Positions 26,433-34,707 of a stretch of DNA of 64,000 bases are shown one piece after another. Origin of the DNA: Xylanimonas ulmi (GTDB lineage: Bacteria; Actinomycetota; Actinomycetes; Actinomycetales; Cellulomonadaceae); the NCBI RefSeq assembly GCF_004216535.1, contig NZ_SGWX01000001.1:1116001-1180000 (forward strand), in the 5' to 3' direction. How positions within the stretch are numbered: the first letter of the stretch is position 1; every line of letters starts with the position of its first letter. The notes beneath the pieces are model-generated. The model ran no database searches, was not told the origin of the DNA, and saw nothing but the letters and a program-made list of their open reading frames with translations. A program made the position numbers and the translations under genes.

Positions 26433-27380
26433 TCACGCGATGGCGGGAGCGGACGCGGTGGCGCCGTACCAGGCGAGGGTGGCGTCGAGCGCCTCGTCGA
26501 GCGGGGTGGCGCTGACGCCGAACGCGGTGCGGAACTTGGAGTCGTCGACGACCCACGGGTCGGTGAACTGGTAGAGGGTGTGCAGGTACTCCCGCATCGC
26601 CGGCCTCACGAGGCCGAGGGCGCGCAGTGTGGCTCGACTCGCGGCAAGGATGCGTGGCCGGTGGCCGCCCGCCGTATAGAGGCGCTCGATGATCTCGCGG
26701 GTCGTGTGCGCCGGGGCCACGGGCAGATGCCAGATCTGTCCCGTGGCTCCCGCTGCGGTGCCCAAGACCAGGAGTGCCGCTGCGACGTCGGGGGTGTAGG
26801 AGTAGCTGTGCGGTTGGTCGGGATCTCCCAGGACCTGCGCTCGCCGACCGCTCAGGGCGTTCGCGAAGACAGTCTCGCCGAGGGCGCTGCGGCGTGCGCC
26901 CGGCCCGAAGTAGTCGGAGGCGCGGCCGATGGCGACCGCGACGCGCCCGGAGGCGTGGGCTCGCAAGAGGTCCTCGGTCATCGCCGCTCGGGTGGCCGAC
27001 TTCCTCGACGTCGGCTTCGCGGCCATTGTCTCGACCAGCGGGCGGCCGTCCGGCGGTCCGTAGGAGTAGAGGTTGTCGAGGACGACGAGCCGGGCGTCGG
27101 CGTGGGTCGCTCCCGCGAGGACTGCGCGTTGCAGGGGCGGGAACTCCTCGTCCCAGCGCCGATAGTCCGGCGCGTTGAGGCAGAAGTAGACGGCGTCGGC
27201 TCCGAGGCAGACGCGGCTCGTGAAGGCCGGGTCGGTCGCGTCGCCCCCGACAACCTCGGCGCCAGGCAACGGACCACGTCCGTTGCGGCTCACCGCGACG
27301 ACGTCGTGCCCGTCTGCGAGGAGGCGCTCGACGAGCGGTCGGCCGACCTGGCCGGCGCCGAAGACGACGTGGCGGCTCAT
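26433..27380 (-). CDS. NAD(P)-dependent epimerase/dehydratase-like protein
   Basis: A 315-residue Rossmann-fold protein. The N-terminal nucleotide motif is VVFGAGQVGRPLVERLL (GxGxxG, residues about 5-21). The SYGPPDGRPLVETM region and YFGPGARRSALGE follow the extended-SDR pattern, and YTPDVAAALLVLG resembles the C-terminal substrate part. The usual YxxxK catalytic pair is not obvious, so it may be an atypical SDR that binds rather than oxidises. ATG overlaps the stop of the membrane-protein gene upstream (ATGA), so the two are coupled. Confidence 0.75.
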   Translation of the reverse strand: MSRHVVFGAGQVGRPLVERLLADGHDVVAVSRNGRGPLPGAEVVGGDATDPAFTSRVCLGADAVYFCLNAPDYRRWDEEFPPLQRAVLAGATHADARLVVLDNLYSYGPPDGRPLVETMAAKPTSRKSATRAAMTEDLLRAHASGRVAVAIGRASDYFGPGARRSALGETVFANALSGRRAQVLGDPDQPHSYSYTPDVAAALLVLGTAAGATGQIWHLPVAPAHTTREIIERLYTAGGHRPRILAASRATLRALGLVRPAMREYLHTLYQFTDPWVVDDSKFRTAFGVSATPLDEALDATLAWYGATASAPAIA

Positions 27381-27976
27381 GACGTGCGCTCCTCGGCGCC
27401 GCGACGGACGCCCAGGACCAGGGGCAGGACCGTGGTCAGGACGACGACGACGAGGGCGCCGGAGGCCCCGAAGACCGTGAACTGTCGGTCGACGTCGATC
27501 CCGGCGGACGTCGTGACCGCCCAGCCGATGGCGTAGGCGCCGCCGAGGTAGGGCGGCCAGAGGAGGGCCCGGGCGCCGAGACGCGGGACGAGGACGACCG
27601 CTTGGACGATGCCGGTCAGCGTGCCGGCTACCGCGCCCTGGACGACCAGCGAGCCGAGGTCGGTCCGGTAGTCGACCAGGGCGGCGCCCGCGGCCACACC
27701 GACCATCAGGCCGACCGCGGTGGCGAGGACCCACGCCCACGGATGAGGCCTCGCCCTCCCCAGGGCCCAGACCTGAATGGCGCCGAGGATGGCGCCTGTG
27801 AGCAGGCCGCCGGCGAGTGCGGGAGCGGGGCCGTCGACACGCCCGGTGAGCAGGAGGGCGGCATAGCCGCCCAGCGGGTAGCCGGCGAACGACACCATCC
27901 AACGTCCGATGGCTCGTCCTCTCCTCGGTGGTGGCGCACGGCGGGCGACGGGCGCCTTCGTGTGGAGGTCTGACAT
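27377..27976 (-). CDS. Membrane protein, function unknown
   Basis: A 199-residue protein with four to five hydrophobic segments (about residues 28-50, 54-72, 80-102, 109-130, 165-188). ATG 27976 is preceded by AGGAG at 7 bp; an ATG eight codons upstream lacks this. The glycine-rich helices (GYPLGGYAALLLTGR, GGLLTGAILGAIQVWALG, GAVAGTLTGIVQAVVL) suggest a small-solute or packing-type membrane protein, but no family is recognised. Coupled by ATGA to the epimerase-like gene. Confidence 0.6.
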   Translation of the reverse strand: MSDLHTKAPVARRAPPPRRGRAIGRWMVSFAGYPLGGYAALLLTGRVDGPAPALAGGLLTGAILGAIQVWALGRARPHPWAWVLATAVGLMVGVAAGAALVDYRTDLGSLVVQGAVAGTLTGIVQAVVLVPRLGARALLWPPYLGGAYAIGWAVTTSAGIDVDRQFTVFGASGALVVVVLTTVLPLVLGVRRGAEERTS

Positions 27977-28034
27977 GACGTTCTCCTGTTCGTTGGCCAT
28001 GCGGATGATGTGACGCTGATGGCGGCCGACGGCC

Positions 28035-28358
28035 TCATGGGGTGGGTGGCGTCCGCCCGGCGATCCAGGCCGCGAGGAGGTTGTCCGGATAGTCGGACAG
28101 GTGGTCGCGAACGAGCGCGTGAAACAGGTCGGCGTCGCCGCGCAGGTGCGCCTGCGCCAGCGCGACCAGTTGTCGGTCACGCGTCGTCGTGGCGTGCTGG
28201 GCGGCTCGCGTGAGGAGCCCGGCGTCGCCGACCAGGAGCGCGGCGGCCACCAAGAGTGGCGTCGAGGTCGAGTCAGCGGCGTGCGCGAGCACGTCGGCGG
28301 ACGCGTCGGGCTGGTCGCCGATCAGTTTGAGAAGGAGCGCGGTGTCGTCGTCTGGCAC
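28035..28358 (-). CDS. Small helical hypothetical protein
   Basis: 107 residues from a GTG start with a weak ribosome site. All-helical in appearance, with TPR-like pieces (TPLLVAAALLVGDAGLLTRA, RDRQLVALAQAHLRGDADLF, DNLLAAWIAG). It is the first gene of the leftward operon that leads into the membrane and epimerase genes, and is divergent from the BTAD regulator. Its resemblance to the C-terminal repeats of AfsR-type proteins is only general. Confidence 0.5.
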   Translation of the reverse strand: MPDDDTALLLKLIGDQPDASADVLAHAADSTSTPLLVAAALLVGDAGLLTRAAQHATTTRDRQLVALAQAHLRGDADLFHALVRDHLSDYPDNLLAAWIAGRTPPTP

Positions 28359-28377
28359 ACCTGAACGGTGGCCCTCG

Positions 28378-28418
28378 GCACTGACGAGGCACTGACGAGG
28401 CGCTGACGGGCGCTGACG
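28378..28418 (+). promoter_or_regulatory. Four tandem GCRCTGACG repeats, candidate BTAD/SARP binding site
   Basis: GCACTGACG at 28378 and 28389, GCGCTGACG at 28400 and 28410: spacings of 11, 11 and 10 bp, about one helical turn. They lie 33 bp upstream of the regulator's start and in the divergent promoter region. SARP/AfsR-type proteins are known to bind direct repeats spaced by one turn upstream of the -10 element. Confidence 0.6.
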
Positions 28419-28450
28419 TCGGGCGCGCGGTCGGCGCGTAGTCTCGAAGG

Positions 28451-31438
28451 ATGCTCACTGTCGCCGTGCTCGGCGCGGTCGAAGCACGCAGGGATGGGGA
28501 CCGGCTCGCGGTGCCGACAGGCAAGACCACCGAACTGCTCGTCCGGCTCGCCCTCGACGCGGGCTCCAGCGTGCGCGTGGACACCCTGCTCGATGACCTG
28601 TGGACCTCCGGCGCGGGTCGCAACACCCTGCAGTCGAAGGTCTCCCAGTTGCGTCGTGCTCTCGGCGGCAAGGCCCTCGTCGTCGGCGCGGACGACGCCT
28701 ACAGACTCGTCGTCGAACCGGGCGGTGTGGACGCCGTCCGCGTGCTCGACCTCGCCGGCCAAGCGTCCGCGGCCCGCCATGCGGGAGACGCGACGACGGC
28801 GCTCGACAAGGCCAGCGAAGGGCTGCGGCTGTTTCGTGGCGAGGCCTTGGCCGACGCCGGCGACTGGGCCGCGCCCCACCGCGCTCGTCTCGAGGACGTC
28901 CGACTGGGTCTCCTTGAGGACTTGATGGCCTCCCGCGTCGACCTCGGCTCCGGAGGGGAGCTGGTCGGTGAGCTAGAGCGGTTGGTGGCCGAGCACCCGT
29001 TCCGCGAGCGCCTGTGGGCCTCGCTCATGACGGCGCTGTTCCGAGGCGGCAGACAGGCCGAGGCGCTCGCGGCGTACGCCCGTGTGAGGAGGCTGATGAT
29101 CGAGGAGCTCGGCGTCGAACCCGGACAGGACCTGCGCGCGCTCGAGGGGCAGGTCCTGCGGCACGGCGCCGTGCTGGGAGGGGCGCCGGTGGACCCGGTC
29201 GCAGCTCCTGGCAACCTGCCGCGCAGCCTGGCCCCGATGGTGGGACGTGGCAGCGAGCTGCGAGCGCTGGGCGAGCTCATCGTCGAGCACCGGCTCGTGA
29301 ACGTCGTCGGCCCGGCCGGGGTGGGCAAGACCAGACTTCTGCTCGAGGCGGCGCGATCCGTGGCAGCCCCCGGCGGGGTGTGGCTGGTCAGACTCGACGC
29401 CGTGGACCGCTCAGCCGATCTGGAGCAGGTCATCGCCGAGACCCTGCACGTGCCGGGAGGCGCCCCGCTGCGGCCGCGACTCTTGGGCGCGCAGACAGTG
29501 CTGCTGCTCGACAACTGTGAGCATGTCGTGGAGACCATCAGCGTCCTCGTCGAGAGCCTCCTCGACGACGTGCCGGGCTTGCGCATCATCGCGACAAGCC
29601 AGGCGCCGCTGGGCGTCGAACACGAGTGGGCCTTTCACCTTGAGCCGCTCTCGATCCAGGACTCGGTGGCGCTGTTCTTGGCCCGGGCACGTCAGATGCG
29701 GCGGCGGCTCGTCGTCGATGACGACACGACCCGCGTGGTCGAAGAGGTCTGCCGCTCTCTCGACGGACTGCCGCTGGCCATCGAACTCGCCGCCGCCCGG
29801 GCCCGCTCCCTGTCCGTGCGTGACATCGCTCGACGCATCGACGACCGCTTCGCTCTGCTCCGCGACCCCAGCAGTCACCGACCCGAGCGGAGGCGGGCGC
29901 TCGCCGGCGCCATCGGGTGGAGCTACGACCTGCTGTTCCCCGACGACCAACGTGGGCTGTGGGCGCTGTCCTGCTTTGCCGCGAGCGCACCCTTGGAGGC
30001 GTTGGAGCACGTCCTGGTGACTCTCGGGGTCCCCGCGGACGCCGTCGTGGACACCCTGACCCGCCTCGTCGACCGGTCGCTGATCAGCCTCGACGTCTCC
30101 CCGGACGGCCTGGTGCGCTACCGGATGCTGGACAGCATCCGTGCCTACGCCGCACAGCGCCTCACTGACGCAGGGCTCGCCGAGACCGCCAAGCGCGCGC
30201 ATGCGGCCTGGTACGCCCGCACGGCCGCGTGGTGCGAGGCCAATGTCCGGGGCCGGGGGCAATCCGCCTGCCTGACCATCGCACGTGCCGAGAGGGCGAA
30301 CATCGACGCCGCGCTCGCCTGGTGCGGGACGAACGCGCCGGACCTCGGCCTGAGCATCACGACCGGGTTCGGGTGGACCTGGGTTGTCCTGGGCGACGGC
30401 ACGGCCGCCGCCGCAAGGATCCGGCGGGCGCTCAGGTCGACCACTGGGTCCGCGGCGCGGGCCTCGGCGCTCCTGCTCGCCGGATGGCTCGAAGCGTCCG
30501 CGGGCGATGTCGCTCTCGCCTGGCGCGACCTCGATGAGGCCGACCGCATCGCGGAGTCGATCGATGCCGAGGGGCTTGGTGCGGATGTGGCGCGCCACCG
30601 AGCCTTCGTCGCCCTCCAGCAGGGCCGTTCCCCGCAGGCCTTGGTCTACGCCACCGCCAGCGTCGCGTCGTATCGACGCCTGGGTCTGGCGTGGGAGACG
30701 GCGGCCAGCCTTGTGCTCGCTGCGTACGGAGCCCTGGCGCTGGGGGACACCGCGGCCGCGGCCCGCCACAGCGCCGAGGCGATCGACCTGCTGACCCCCA
30801 TCGGTGACTCGTGGGGATTGGTGCACGCCAAGGCGGTGGTGGGTGGCGTCGCCCAGGCTGAGCATCGTTTCGAGGACGCCATCCAGGCCCTGTCTGGCGC
30901 AGCACAGGAGTCCACGGCGCTCGGCCTGCTCGGACAGGCGGCCCTCCATCGGGCCTCGCTGGCGCGCGCGCAGCAGCGCGCCGGACGTCCTGCGGACGCC
31001 GCTGCGTCGTTCCGCCAGGCTCTCGCCGCCGCGACCGCCAGTGGTGACGGCCGGATGGCGTCGACGGCCCGGTTGAACCTTGCGCGTCTGCTGCGCAGCA
31101 CGGGAAACGGGCCTGCGGGGGTGTCGCTGTTGAGGCAGAACGTGGAGTGGTACGCCAGCGCGGGAGGCGGCGACGGGGACCTGCTGTCGCGTTGTGTGCT
31201 GGCTGCCGAGACCCGTGACCGGGACGCGCTTGAGGTCGTGCTCGCCCTCGCTCGCGCCACGGCGAGCCAGGAGGCCGCCATCCTCGCGCTTGACGGGCTT
31301 GCGCGGCTGAGTGCGCAGGAGGGCGACCGGCAACGCGCGACGGCGCTCGTCGCGGAGGCGGACGCGCTCCACCGGCCCCTCGCTCACCTGCTCGACGACG
31401 CTGACCGTCCTGACCGCGCGGCCGCGCTGGCGGTCTGA
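28451..31438 (+). CDS. AfsR-like transcriptional regulator: winged helix, BTAD, NB-ARC ATPase, TPR
   Basis: A 995-residue signalling ATPase and activator. Residues 1-95 are an OmpR-type winged helix (RNTLQSKVSQLRRALGGKAL). About 96-240 is the bacterial transcriptional activation domain (AEHPFRERLWASLMTALFRG, EALAAYARVRRLMIEELGVE). The STAND/NB-ARC ATPase has Walker A GPAGVGKT (287-294), Walker B LLLDNCEHV (about 351-359) and GLPLAIELAAAR. The C-terminal 400 residues are TPR-like. Family members integrate signals by nucleotide-driven oligomerisation and activate specialised genes. It is divergent from the small membrane/epimerase operon, which with itself is the likely target through the 11-bp repeats. 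Confidence 0.85.
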   Translation: MLTVAVLGAVEARRDGDRLAVPTGKTTELLVRLALDAGSSVRVDTLLDDLWTSGAGRNTLQSKVSQLRRALGGKALVVGADDAYRLVVEPGGVDAVRVLDLAGQASAARHAGDATTALDKASEGLRLFRGEALADAGDWAAPHRARLEDVRLGLLEDLMASRVDLGSGGELVGELERLVAEHPFRERLWASLMTALFRGGRQAEALAAYARVRRLMIEELGVEPGQDLRALEGQVLRHGAVLGGAPVDPVAAPGNLPRSLAPMVGRGSELRALGELIVEHRLVNVVGPAGVGKTRLLLEAARSVAAPGGVWLVRLDAVDRSADLEQVIAETLHVPGGAPLRPRLLGAQTVLLLDNCEHVVETISVLVESLLDDVPGLRIIATSQAPLGVEHEWAFHLEPLSIQDSVALFLARARQMRRRLVVDDDTTRVVEEVCRSLDGLPLAIELAAARARSLSVRDIARRIDDRFALLRDPSSHRPERRRALAGAIGWSYDLLFPDDQRGLWALSCFAASAPLEALEHVLVTLGVPADAVVDTLTRLVDRSLISLDVSPDGLVRYRMLDSIRAYAAQRLTDAGLAETAKRAHAAWYARTAAWCEANVRGRGQSACLTIARAERANIDAALAWCGTNAPDLGLSITTGFGWTWVVLGDGTAAAARIRRALRSTTGSAARASALLLAGWLEASAGDVALAWRDLDEADRIAESIDAEGLGADVARHRAFVALQQGRSPQALVYATASVASYRRLGLAWETAASLVLAAYGALALGDTAAAARHSAEAIDLLTPIGDSWGLVHAKAVVGGVAQAEHRFEDAIQALSGAAQESTALGLLGQAALHRASLARAQQRAGRPADAAASFRQALAAATASGDGRMASTARLNLARLLRSTGNGPAGVSLLRQNVEWYASAGGGDGDLLSRCVLAAETRDRDALEVVLALARATASQEAAILALDGLARLSAQEGDRQRATALVAEADALHRPLAHLLDDADRPDRAAALAV

Positions 31439-31472
31439 GCCCATTGTGCGGCGGGGGCGAACGCGTCCTAGT

Positions 31473-31487
31473 TGAGAATCGTTCTCG
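31473..31487. promoter_or_regulatory. Zur-like box 1
   Basis: TGAGAATCGTTCTCG: GAGAA/TTCTC arms around a 3-base centre, 67 bp before the first ribosomal gene. It fits the AT-core palindromes bound by Zur/Fur-family repressors. Confidence 0.65.
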
Positions 31488-31509
31488 AACGTGGTTCACT
31501 GGGATCTAC

Positions 31510-31524
31510 TGAGAACGGTTCTCA
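31510..31524. promoter_or_regulatory. Zur-like box 2
   Basis: TGAGAACGGTTCTCA: a perfect palindrome of 7-bp arms around one G. Its centre is 37 bp from that of box 1, so two repressor dimers could cover the promoter. Confidence 0.7.
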
Positions 31525-31553
31525 GAGGCCCGGCCGACGACGAAGGAGGCGCG

Positions 31554-31790
31554 GTGTCCGCCCGCTGCCAGGTGCTCGGAACTGTCCCCGGTTTCGGCCA
31601 TTCGATATCCCACTCCCACGTGCGCACGAAGCGCCGGTGGTCACCGAACATCCAGAGGAAGCACTACTGGGTGCCCTCGCTCGGCCGCAAGGTCACGCTC
31701 CGGGTCAGCGCCCAGGGGATCAAGACCATCGACCGCAAGGGCATCGACGTCGTGGTCGCCGCGATCCTGGCGCGAGGGGAGAGGGTCTGA
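31554..31790 (+). CDS. rpmB: Ribosomal protein L28, zinc-independent paralogue
   Basis: 78 residues from GTG 31554 behind AAGGAGG. The sequence ([40 protein letters not shown]) is L28. Only one Cys remains, so the CxxC pairs that hold zinc in the primary form are missing. It leads an operon of such C-minus proteins behind two Zur-like boxes. These are made under zinc shortage to replace zinc-containing versions and free zinc. Confidence 0.9.
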   Translation: MSARCQVLGTVPGFGHSISHSHVRTKRRWSPNIQRKHYWVPSLGRKVTLRVSAQGIKTIDRKGIDVVVAAILARGERV

Positions 31791-32095
31791 TGGCCAAGAA
31801 GTCCAAGATCGCGGCCAACGAGCGACGGCGGGCGGCCGTCGCGCGATACGCGGCGCGGCGGGCCGAGCTCAAGCGCGTCGTCGCCGCCCCCGCCACGACA
31901 CCGAAGGAGCGAGCCGCCGCGGTGCTGGAACTGCAGCGCCAGCCGCGTGACGCCAGCCCCACCCGGGTGCGCAACCGCGACGTCGCCGACGGCCGCCCGC
32001 GCGCCTACCTGCGCAAGTTCGGGCTCTCGCGCATCAACCTGCGCGATCTCGCCCATCGGGGTGAGTTGCCCGGCGTGACCAAGTCCAGCTGGTGA
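31790..32095 (+). CDS. rpsN: Ribosomal protein S14, zinc-independent paralogue
   Basis: 101 residues, ATG sharing one base with the L28 stop (TGATG). It is the long form of S14 ([61 protein letters not shown]) without the CxxC-CxxC zinc site of the short S14 used by Actinobacteria under normal zinc. No L33 gene lies between it and L28, unlike many such operons. Confidence 0.92.
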   Translation: MAKKSKIAANERRRAAVARYAARRAELKRVVAAPATTPKERAAAVLELQRQPRDASPTRVRNRDVADGRPRAYLRKFGLSRINLRDLAHRGELPGVTKSSW

Positions 32096-32119
32096 GCCAC
32101 TCGTGACTCGAGGAGAGCG

Positions 32120-32401
32120 ATGAAGAAGAACATCCACCCCACCTACGGACCCGTCGTGTTCCGTGACGCGAGCGCCGGGTTCGCGATTCTGACGCGGTCC
32201 ACGCTGGCCGGCGACCCGTCCGGGGGCCCAGGGCGCCCCGCCAAGACCGTCGAATGGGAGGACGGCAACACCTACCCCGTCATCGACGTCGAGATCTCCG
32301 CCGCGTCACATCCGTTCTGGACCGGGAGCGCTCGCGTGGTGGACACCGCCGGCCGCGTGGAGAGGTTCCGCCAGCGGTATGGCGATCGGGCGGCGCGATG
32401 A
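32120..32401 (+). CDS. rpmE2: Ribosomal protein L31 type B
   Basis: 93 residues with a GAGGAGAG ribosome site. Type B L31 signature ([40 protein letters not shown]) and no CxxC zinc motif, so the zinc-free paralogue. The insert [20 protein letters not shown] is somewhat longer than usual. The stop overlaps the L36 start. Confidence 0.92.
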   Translation: MKKNIHPTYGPVVFRDASAGFAILTRSTLAGDPSGGPGRPAKTVEWEDGNTYPVIDVEISAASHPFWTGSARVVDTAGRVERFRQRYGDRAAR

Positions 32402-32520
32402 GAGTCCGCGCCTCACTACGCTCGCTGAGGCTGGCGCCCGGGTCCGCGGTGGTGCGCCGCCGCGGCAAGACGTACGTGATCAACAGGCAGAACCCCCGAT
32501 TCAAGGCCCGTCAGGGCTGA
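32398..32520 (+). CDS. rpmJ: Ribosomal protein L36, zinc-independent paralogue
   Basis: 40 residues, ATGA overlap with L31. Sequence [20 protein letters not shown] ending NPRFKARQG is L36. It lacks the Cys/His zinc ligands of the primary form. Too short for usual ORF cut-offs but unmistakable. Confidence 0.92.
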   Translation: MRVRASLRSLRLAPGSAVVRRRGKTYVINRQNPRFKARQG

Positions 32521-32541
32521 CGTCGATCAGGAAGGGCCGTC

Positions 32542-32709
32542 ATGGCAGTACCGAAGCGAAAGACCTCGCGCTCGCGCACCCGGTCCCGGCGCGCGCAGTG
32601 GAAGGCGGCGGAGTCGGCGCTCGTCGACGTGGTCGCCCACGGCCGCACCGTCCGGGTTCCGCCGCGCCTGGTGCGCGCCGTCCGGCGTGGGCTGATTGAC
32701 GTGCCCTGA
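32542..32709 (+). CDS. rpmF: Ribosomal protein L32
   Basis: 55 residues from ATG 32542, with GGAAGGG upstream. The start [20 protein letters not shown] is diagnostic of L32. The remainder ([20 protein letters not shown]) has no Cys, so the zinc-binding C-terminal half of the standard protein has been replaced. Last gene of the zinc-independent ribosomal operon. Confidence 0.88.
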   Translation: MAVPKRKTSRSRTRSRRAQWKAAESALVDVVAHGRTVRVPPRLVRAVRRGLIDVP

Positions 32710-32774
32710 GCCCACGGAGTGCTCGGCGACAGGTCCTTGGGCCCTCAGCGGGCGCGGGCGCCAGGCCGTGGGCG

Positions 32775-33137
32775 TCACGCGCTCGTCAGGACGGCGTCGG
32801 CGCAGCCTGCGAGCAGGGCGCGGGCTGCGGGGGCGACCGCGTAGTGCGCCCACTTGCCACGCTGCTCGCGGGTGACCAGGCCGGCCTCGGTCAACAGCCT
32901 CATGTGGTGCGAGACGGTGGGCTGCGACAGCCCGACGGGCTCGGTGAGGTCGCAGACGCAGGCTTGCCCGTCGGGCGCGGCCGCGATGATCGACAGCAGT
33001 CGCACGCGGGCCGGATCGCCGAGCGCCTTGAACGTCCGGGCGACGTCCGCGGCCTGCTGGGCGTCGAGTCCGCCGCCCGACGGCGCGCAGCAGCCCGCGG
33101 TCGGGGTGGCGTCGACGGCGGGCGGCAGTGTGGTCAT
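32775..33137 (-). CDS. arsR: ArsR-family arsenic-responsive repressor
   Basis: A 120-residue winged-helix repressor from ATG 33137. The metal motif CVCDL (Cys60, Cys62) sits at the recognition-helix entrance, as in arsenite sensors. The DNA-binding helix follows (VGLSQPTVSHHMRLLTEAGL). A further Cys pair (16-17) at the N-terminus could supply a third thiolate. Divergent from arsM, with two candidate operators between. It should release DNA when As(III) binds. Confidence 0.85.
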   Translation of the reverse strand: MTTLPPAVDATPTAGCCAPSGGGLDAQQAADVARTFKALGDPARVRLLSIIAAAPDGQACVCDLTEPVGLSQPTVSHHMRLLTEAGLVTREQRGKWAHYAVAPAARALLAGCADAVLTSA

Positions 33138-33158
33138 GTCGCGGATCCTCCCACACGT

Positions 33159-33211
33159 ATTGACAGATGTCGATGGAACCTGCAAGGTCGCATCTATTGA
33201 CGATCTTCGAT
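33159..33211. promoter_or_regulatory. Two ArsR operator candidates
   Basis: ATTGACAGATGTCGAT (33159-33174) and ATTGACGATCTTCGAT (33196-33211): the same 16-bp ATTGAC-N4-TCGAT-type pattern twice, 37 bp apart, in the gap between divergent arsR and arsM. Confidence 0.65.
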
Positions 33212-33228
33212 CCGAAAGGAAGTCAGCG

Positions 33229-34017
33229 ATGACGACGGAGCAGGACCAGGTGCGTGCGCAGGTTCGCGAGCGGTACGCGGCGGCGGCCAACGCGGCGGCC
33301 TCGGGGCTGGTCGCCGAAGGTGAGATCTCCCCGAACGCCGACTGCTGCGGTGGGGGCGGCTGTGGGCCTTCCGGCGCGCAGCCGGTGATCTTCGGATCGG
33401 GGCTGTACGGAGCTGACGCGGCGGCGCTGCCCGAGACGGCGCTGCTGGCCTCCCTGGGCTGCGGGAACCCGACGGCGGTGGCCGAGCTGCGGGCAGGGGA
33501 GCGTGTGCTGGACCTGGGCTCGGGTGGCGGGATCGACGTGCTGCTGTCCGCGCGCCGGGTCGGGCCGACCGGGTTCGTCTACGGGGTGGACATGACCGAC
33601 GAGATGCTCGACTTGGCGCGCCGCAATGCGGCCGAGGCCGGGGCGCGCAATGTGGAGTTCCGCAAGGGGACGATCGAGGCCCTGCCGATCGACGACGGCG
33701 CAGTCGACGTGGTGATCTCCAACTGCGTCATCAACCTCTCCGCGGACAAGCCGGCCGTGCTCGCCGAGATGTTCCGCGTCCTGGCTCCAGGCGGACGGGT
33801 CGGTGTGTCCGACGTCGTCGCGGAGGACCACCTGACCCCGGCCCAGCGCGCCGAGCGCGGCTCCTACGTCGGTTGCGTCGCCGGCGCACTGTCGAAGGCC
33901 GAGTACCTCCAGGGCCTGGCCGCAGCCGGGTTCGCCGACGCTGAGGTCACCTTCACCCATGAGGTCGCAGACGGCATGCACGGCGCGATCGTGCGGGCCG
34001 TCAAGCCCGCGAGGTGA
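33229..34017 (+). CDS. arsM: Arsenite S-adenosylmethionine methyltransferase
   Basis: A 262-residue methyltransferase starting at ATG 33229 after AAAGGAAG. SAM motif I is VLDLGSGGGID (93-103). Arsenic-binding cysteines characteristic of ArsM are present: Cys39/Cys40 and Cys45 in ADCCGGGGCG, Cys78 in LGCGNPT, Cys166 in ISNCVINL and Cys216 in YVGCVAGA. It would convert As(III) to methylated, partly volatile arsenicals. No arsenite efflux or arsenate reductase gene is next to it, so this locus detoxifies by methylation alone. Confidence 0.92.
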   Translation: MTTEQDQVRAQVRERYAAAANAAASGLVAEGEISPNADCCGGGGCGPSGAQPVIFGSGLYGADAAALPETALLASLGCGNPTAVAELRAGERVLDLGSGGGIDVLLSARRVGPTGFVYGVDMTDEMLDLARRNAAEAGARNVEFRKGTIEALPIDDGAVDVVISNCVINLSADKPAVLAEMFRVLAPGGRVGVSDVVAEDHLTPAQRAERGSYVGCVAGALSKAEYLQGLAAAGFADAEVTFTHEVADGMHGAIVRAVKPAR

Positions 34018-34050
34018 CGTGCGGCGCCGATCCACGCGGCGCCGCACGCG

Positions 34051-34090
34051 CGACGAGGGGGCCGACCCGCCAGGGTCGGCCCCCTCGTCG
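34051..34090. terminator. Bidirectional terminator hairpin between arsM and cold-shock gene
   Basis: An 18-bp perfect stem (34051-34068 with 34073-34090) around a 4-base loop GCCA. It separates two convergent genes. Confidence 0.8.
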
Positions 34091-34127
34091 TGCGACTACC
34101 CGCCGCGCGCGGCGGGTGACGTTCGTG

Positions 34128-34331
34128 TCAGAGCACGCGAATGTTCGTCGCCTGCGGGCCCTTCGGGCCCTGGGCGACGTCGAACTCGACGTTCTGGCTC
34201 TCCTCGAGCGTGCGGAAGCCCGACGACGCGATCTCGCTGAAGTGGGCGAACACGTCGGCGCTGCCGTCGGAGGGGGCGATGAAGCCAAAGCCCTTCTCCG
34301 CGTTGAACCATTTGACGGTTCCGGTGGTCAT
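34128..34331 (-). CDS. cspA: Cold-shock-domain protein
   Basis: A 67-residue OB-fold nucleic-acid chaperone with the RNP1 motif KGFGFI (residues 13-18) and RNP2 VFAHF (27-31), start ATG 34331. The length is standard for CspA-type proteins. It binds single-stranded RNA/DNA and prevents secondary structure. A 376-bp gap upstream probably contains the promoter and a leader. Confidence 0.92.
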   Translation of the reverse strand: MTTGTVKWFNAEKGFGFIAPSDGSADVFAHFSEIASSGFRTLEESQNVEFDVAQGPKGPQATNIRVL

Positions 34332-34707
34332 GATGACTTCTCTCTTTCGGGTGCGAGCCCGCGGATGCGGTCCCGCGTTCCGTGCGATCCATCGCGCGGA
34401 AGGGTCTGTGGTGATCCTGCGCCGGCTGCGGCTTCCAGGGTGCGAAGAGGTGGCGGTATGGGCCGTTGATGGACCGGGGCCAGGTCTCTTTCGGTCGGTG
34501 TGCGTGCGTTCGCCGTGGCGGGGCGAACGGGTTGGCCCTCGTGGTGGGCGGGACGGTGGGTCCTGCATCCCAACAGAGGGTCAGGAGGGTCGAGCGGCGC
34601 GAGGAACGGCCTGCCGACACCAACGCGGCCTCAAGCCTACACGAGTCGCCGTGGACGTGGGGCCCTCGGGGCGCCGCGGGTGGCTCGCGCGGGCGTCGTC
34701 AGGACAC
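34332..34707. other. Upstream region of the cold-shock gene, no gene seen
   Basis: 376 bp between the cold-shock gene and the end of the desaturase gene, both leftward. Probably the cold-shock promoter and 5' leader. I see no conserved RNA element that I can name and no coding sequence. Confidence 0.4.

Noticed and set aside
34332-34707. Small gene in the cold-shock upstream region
   Set aside because: Open frames there are Arg/Gly/Trp-rich with no ribosome site; a promoter/leader explains the gap better.
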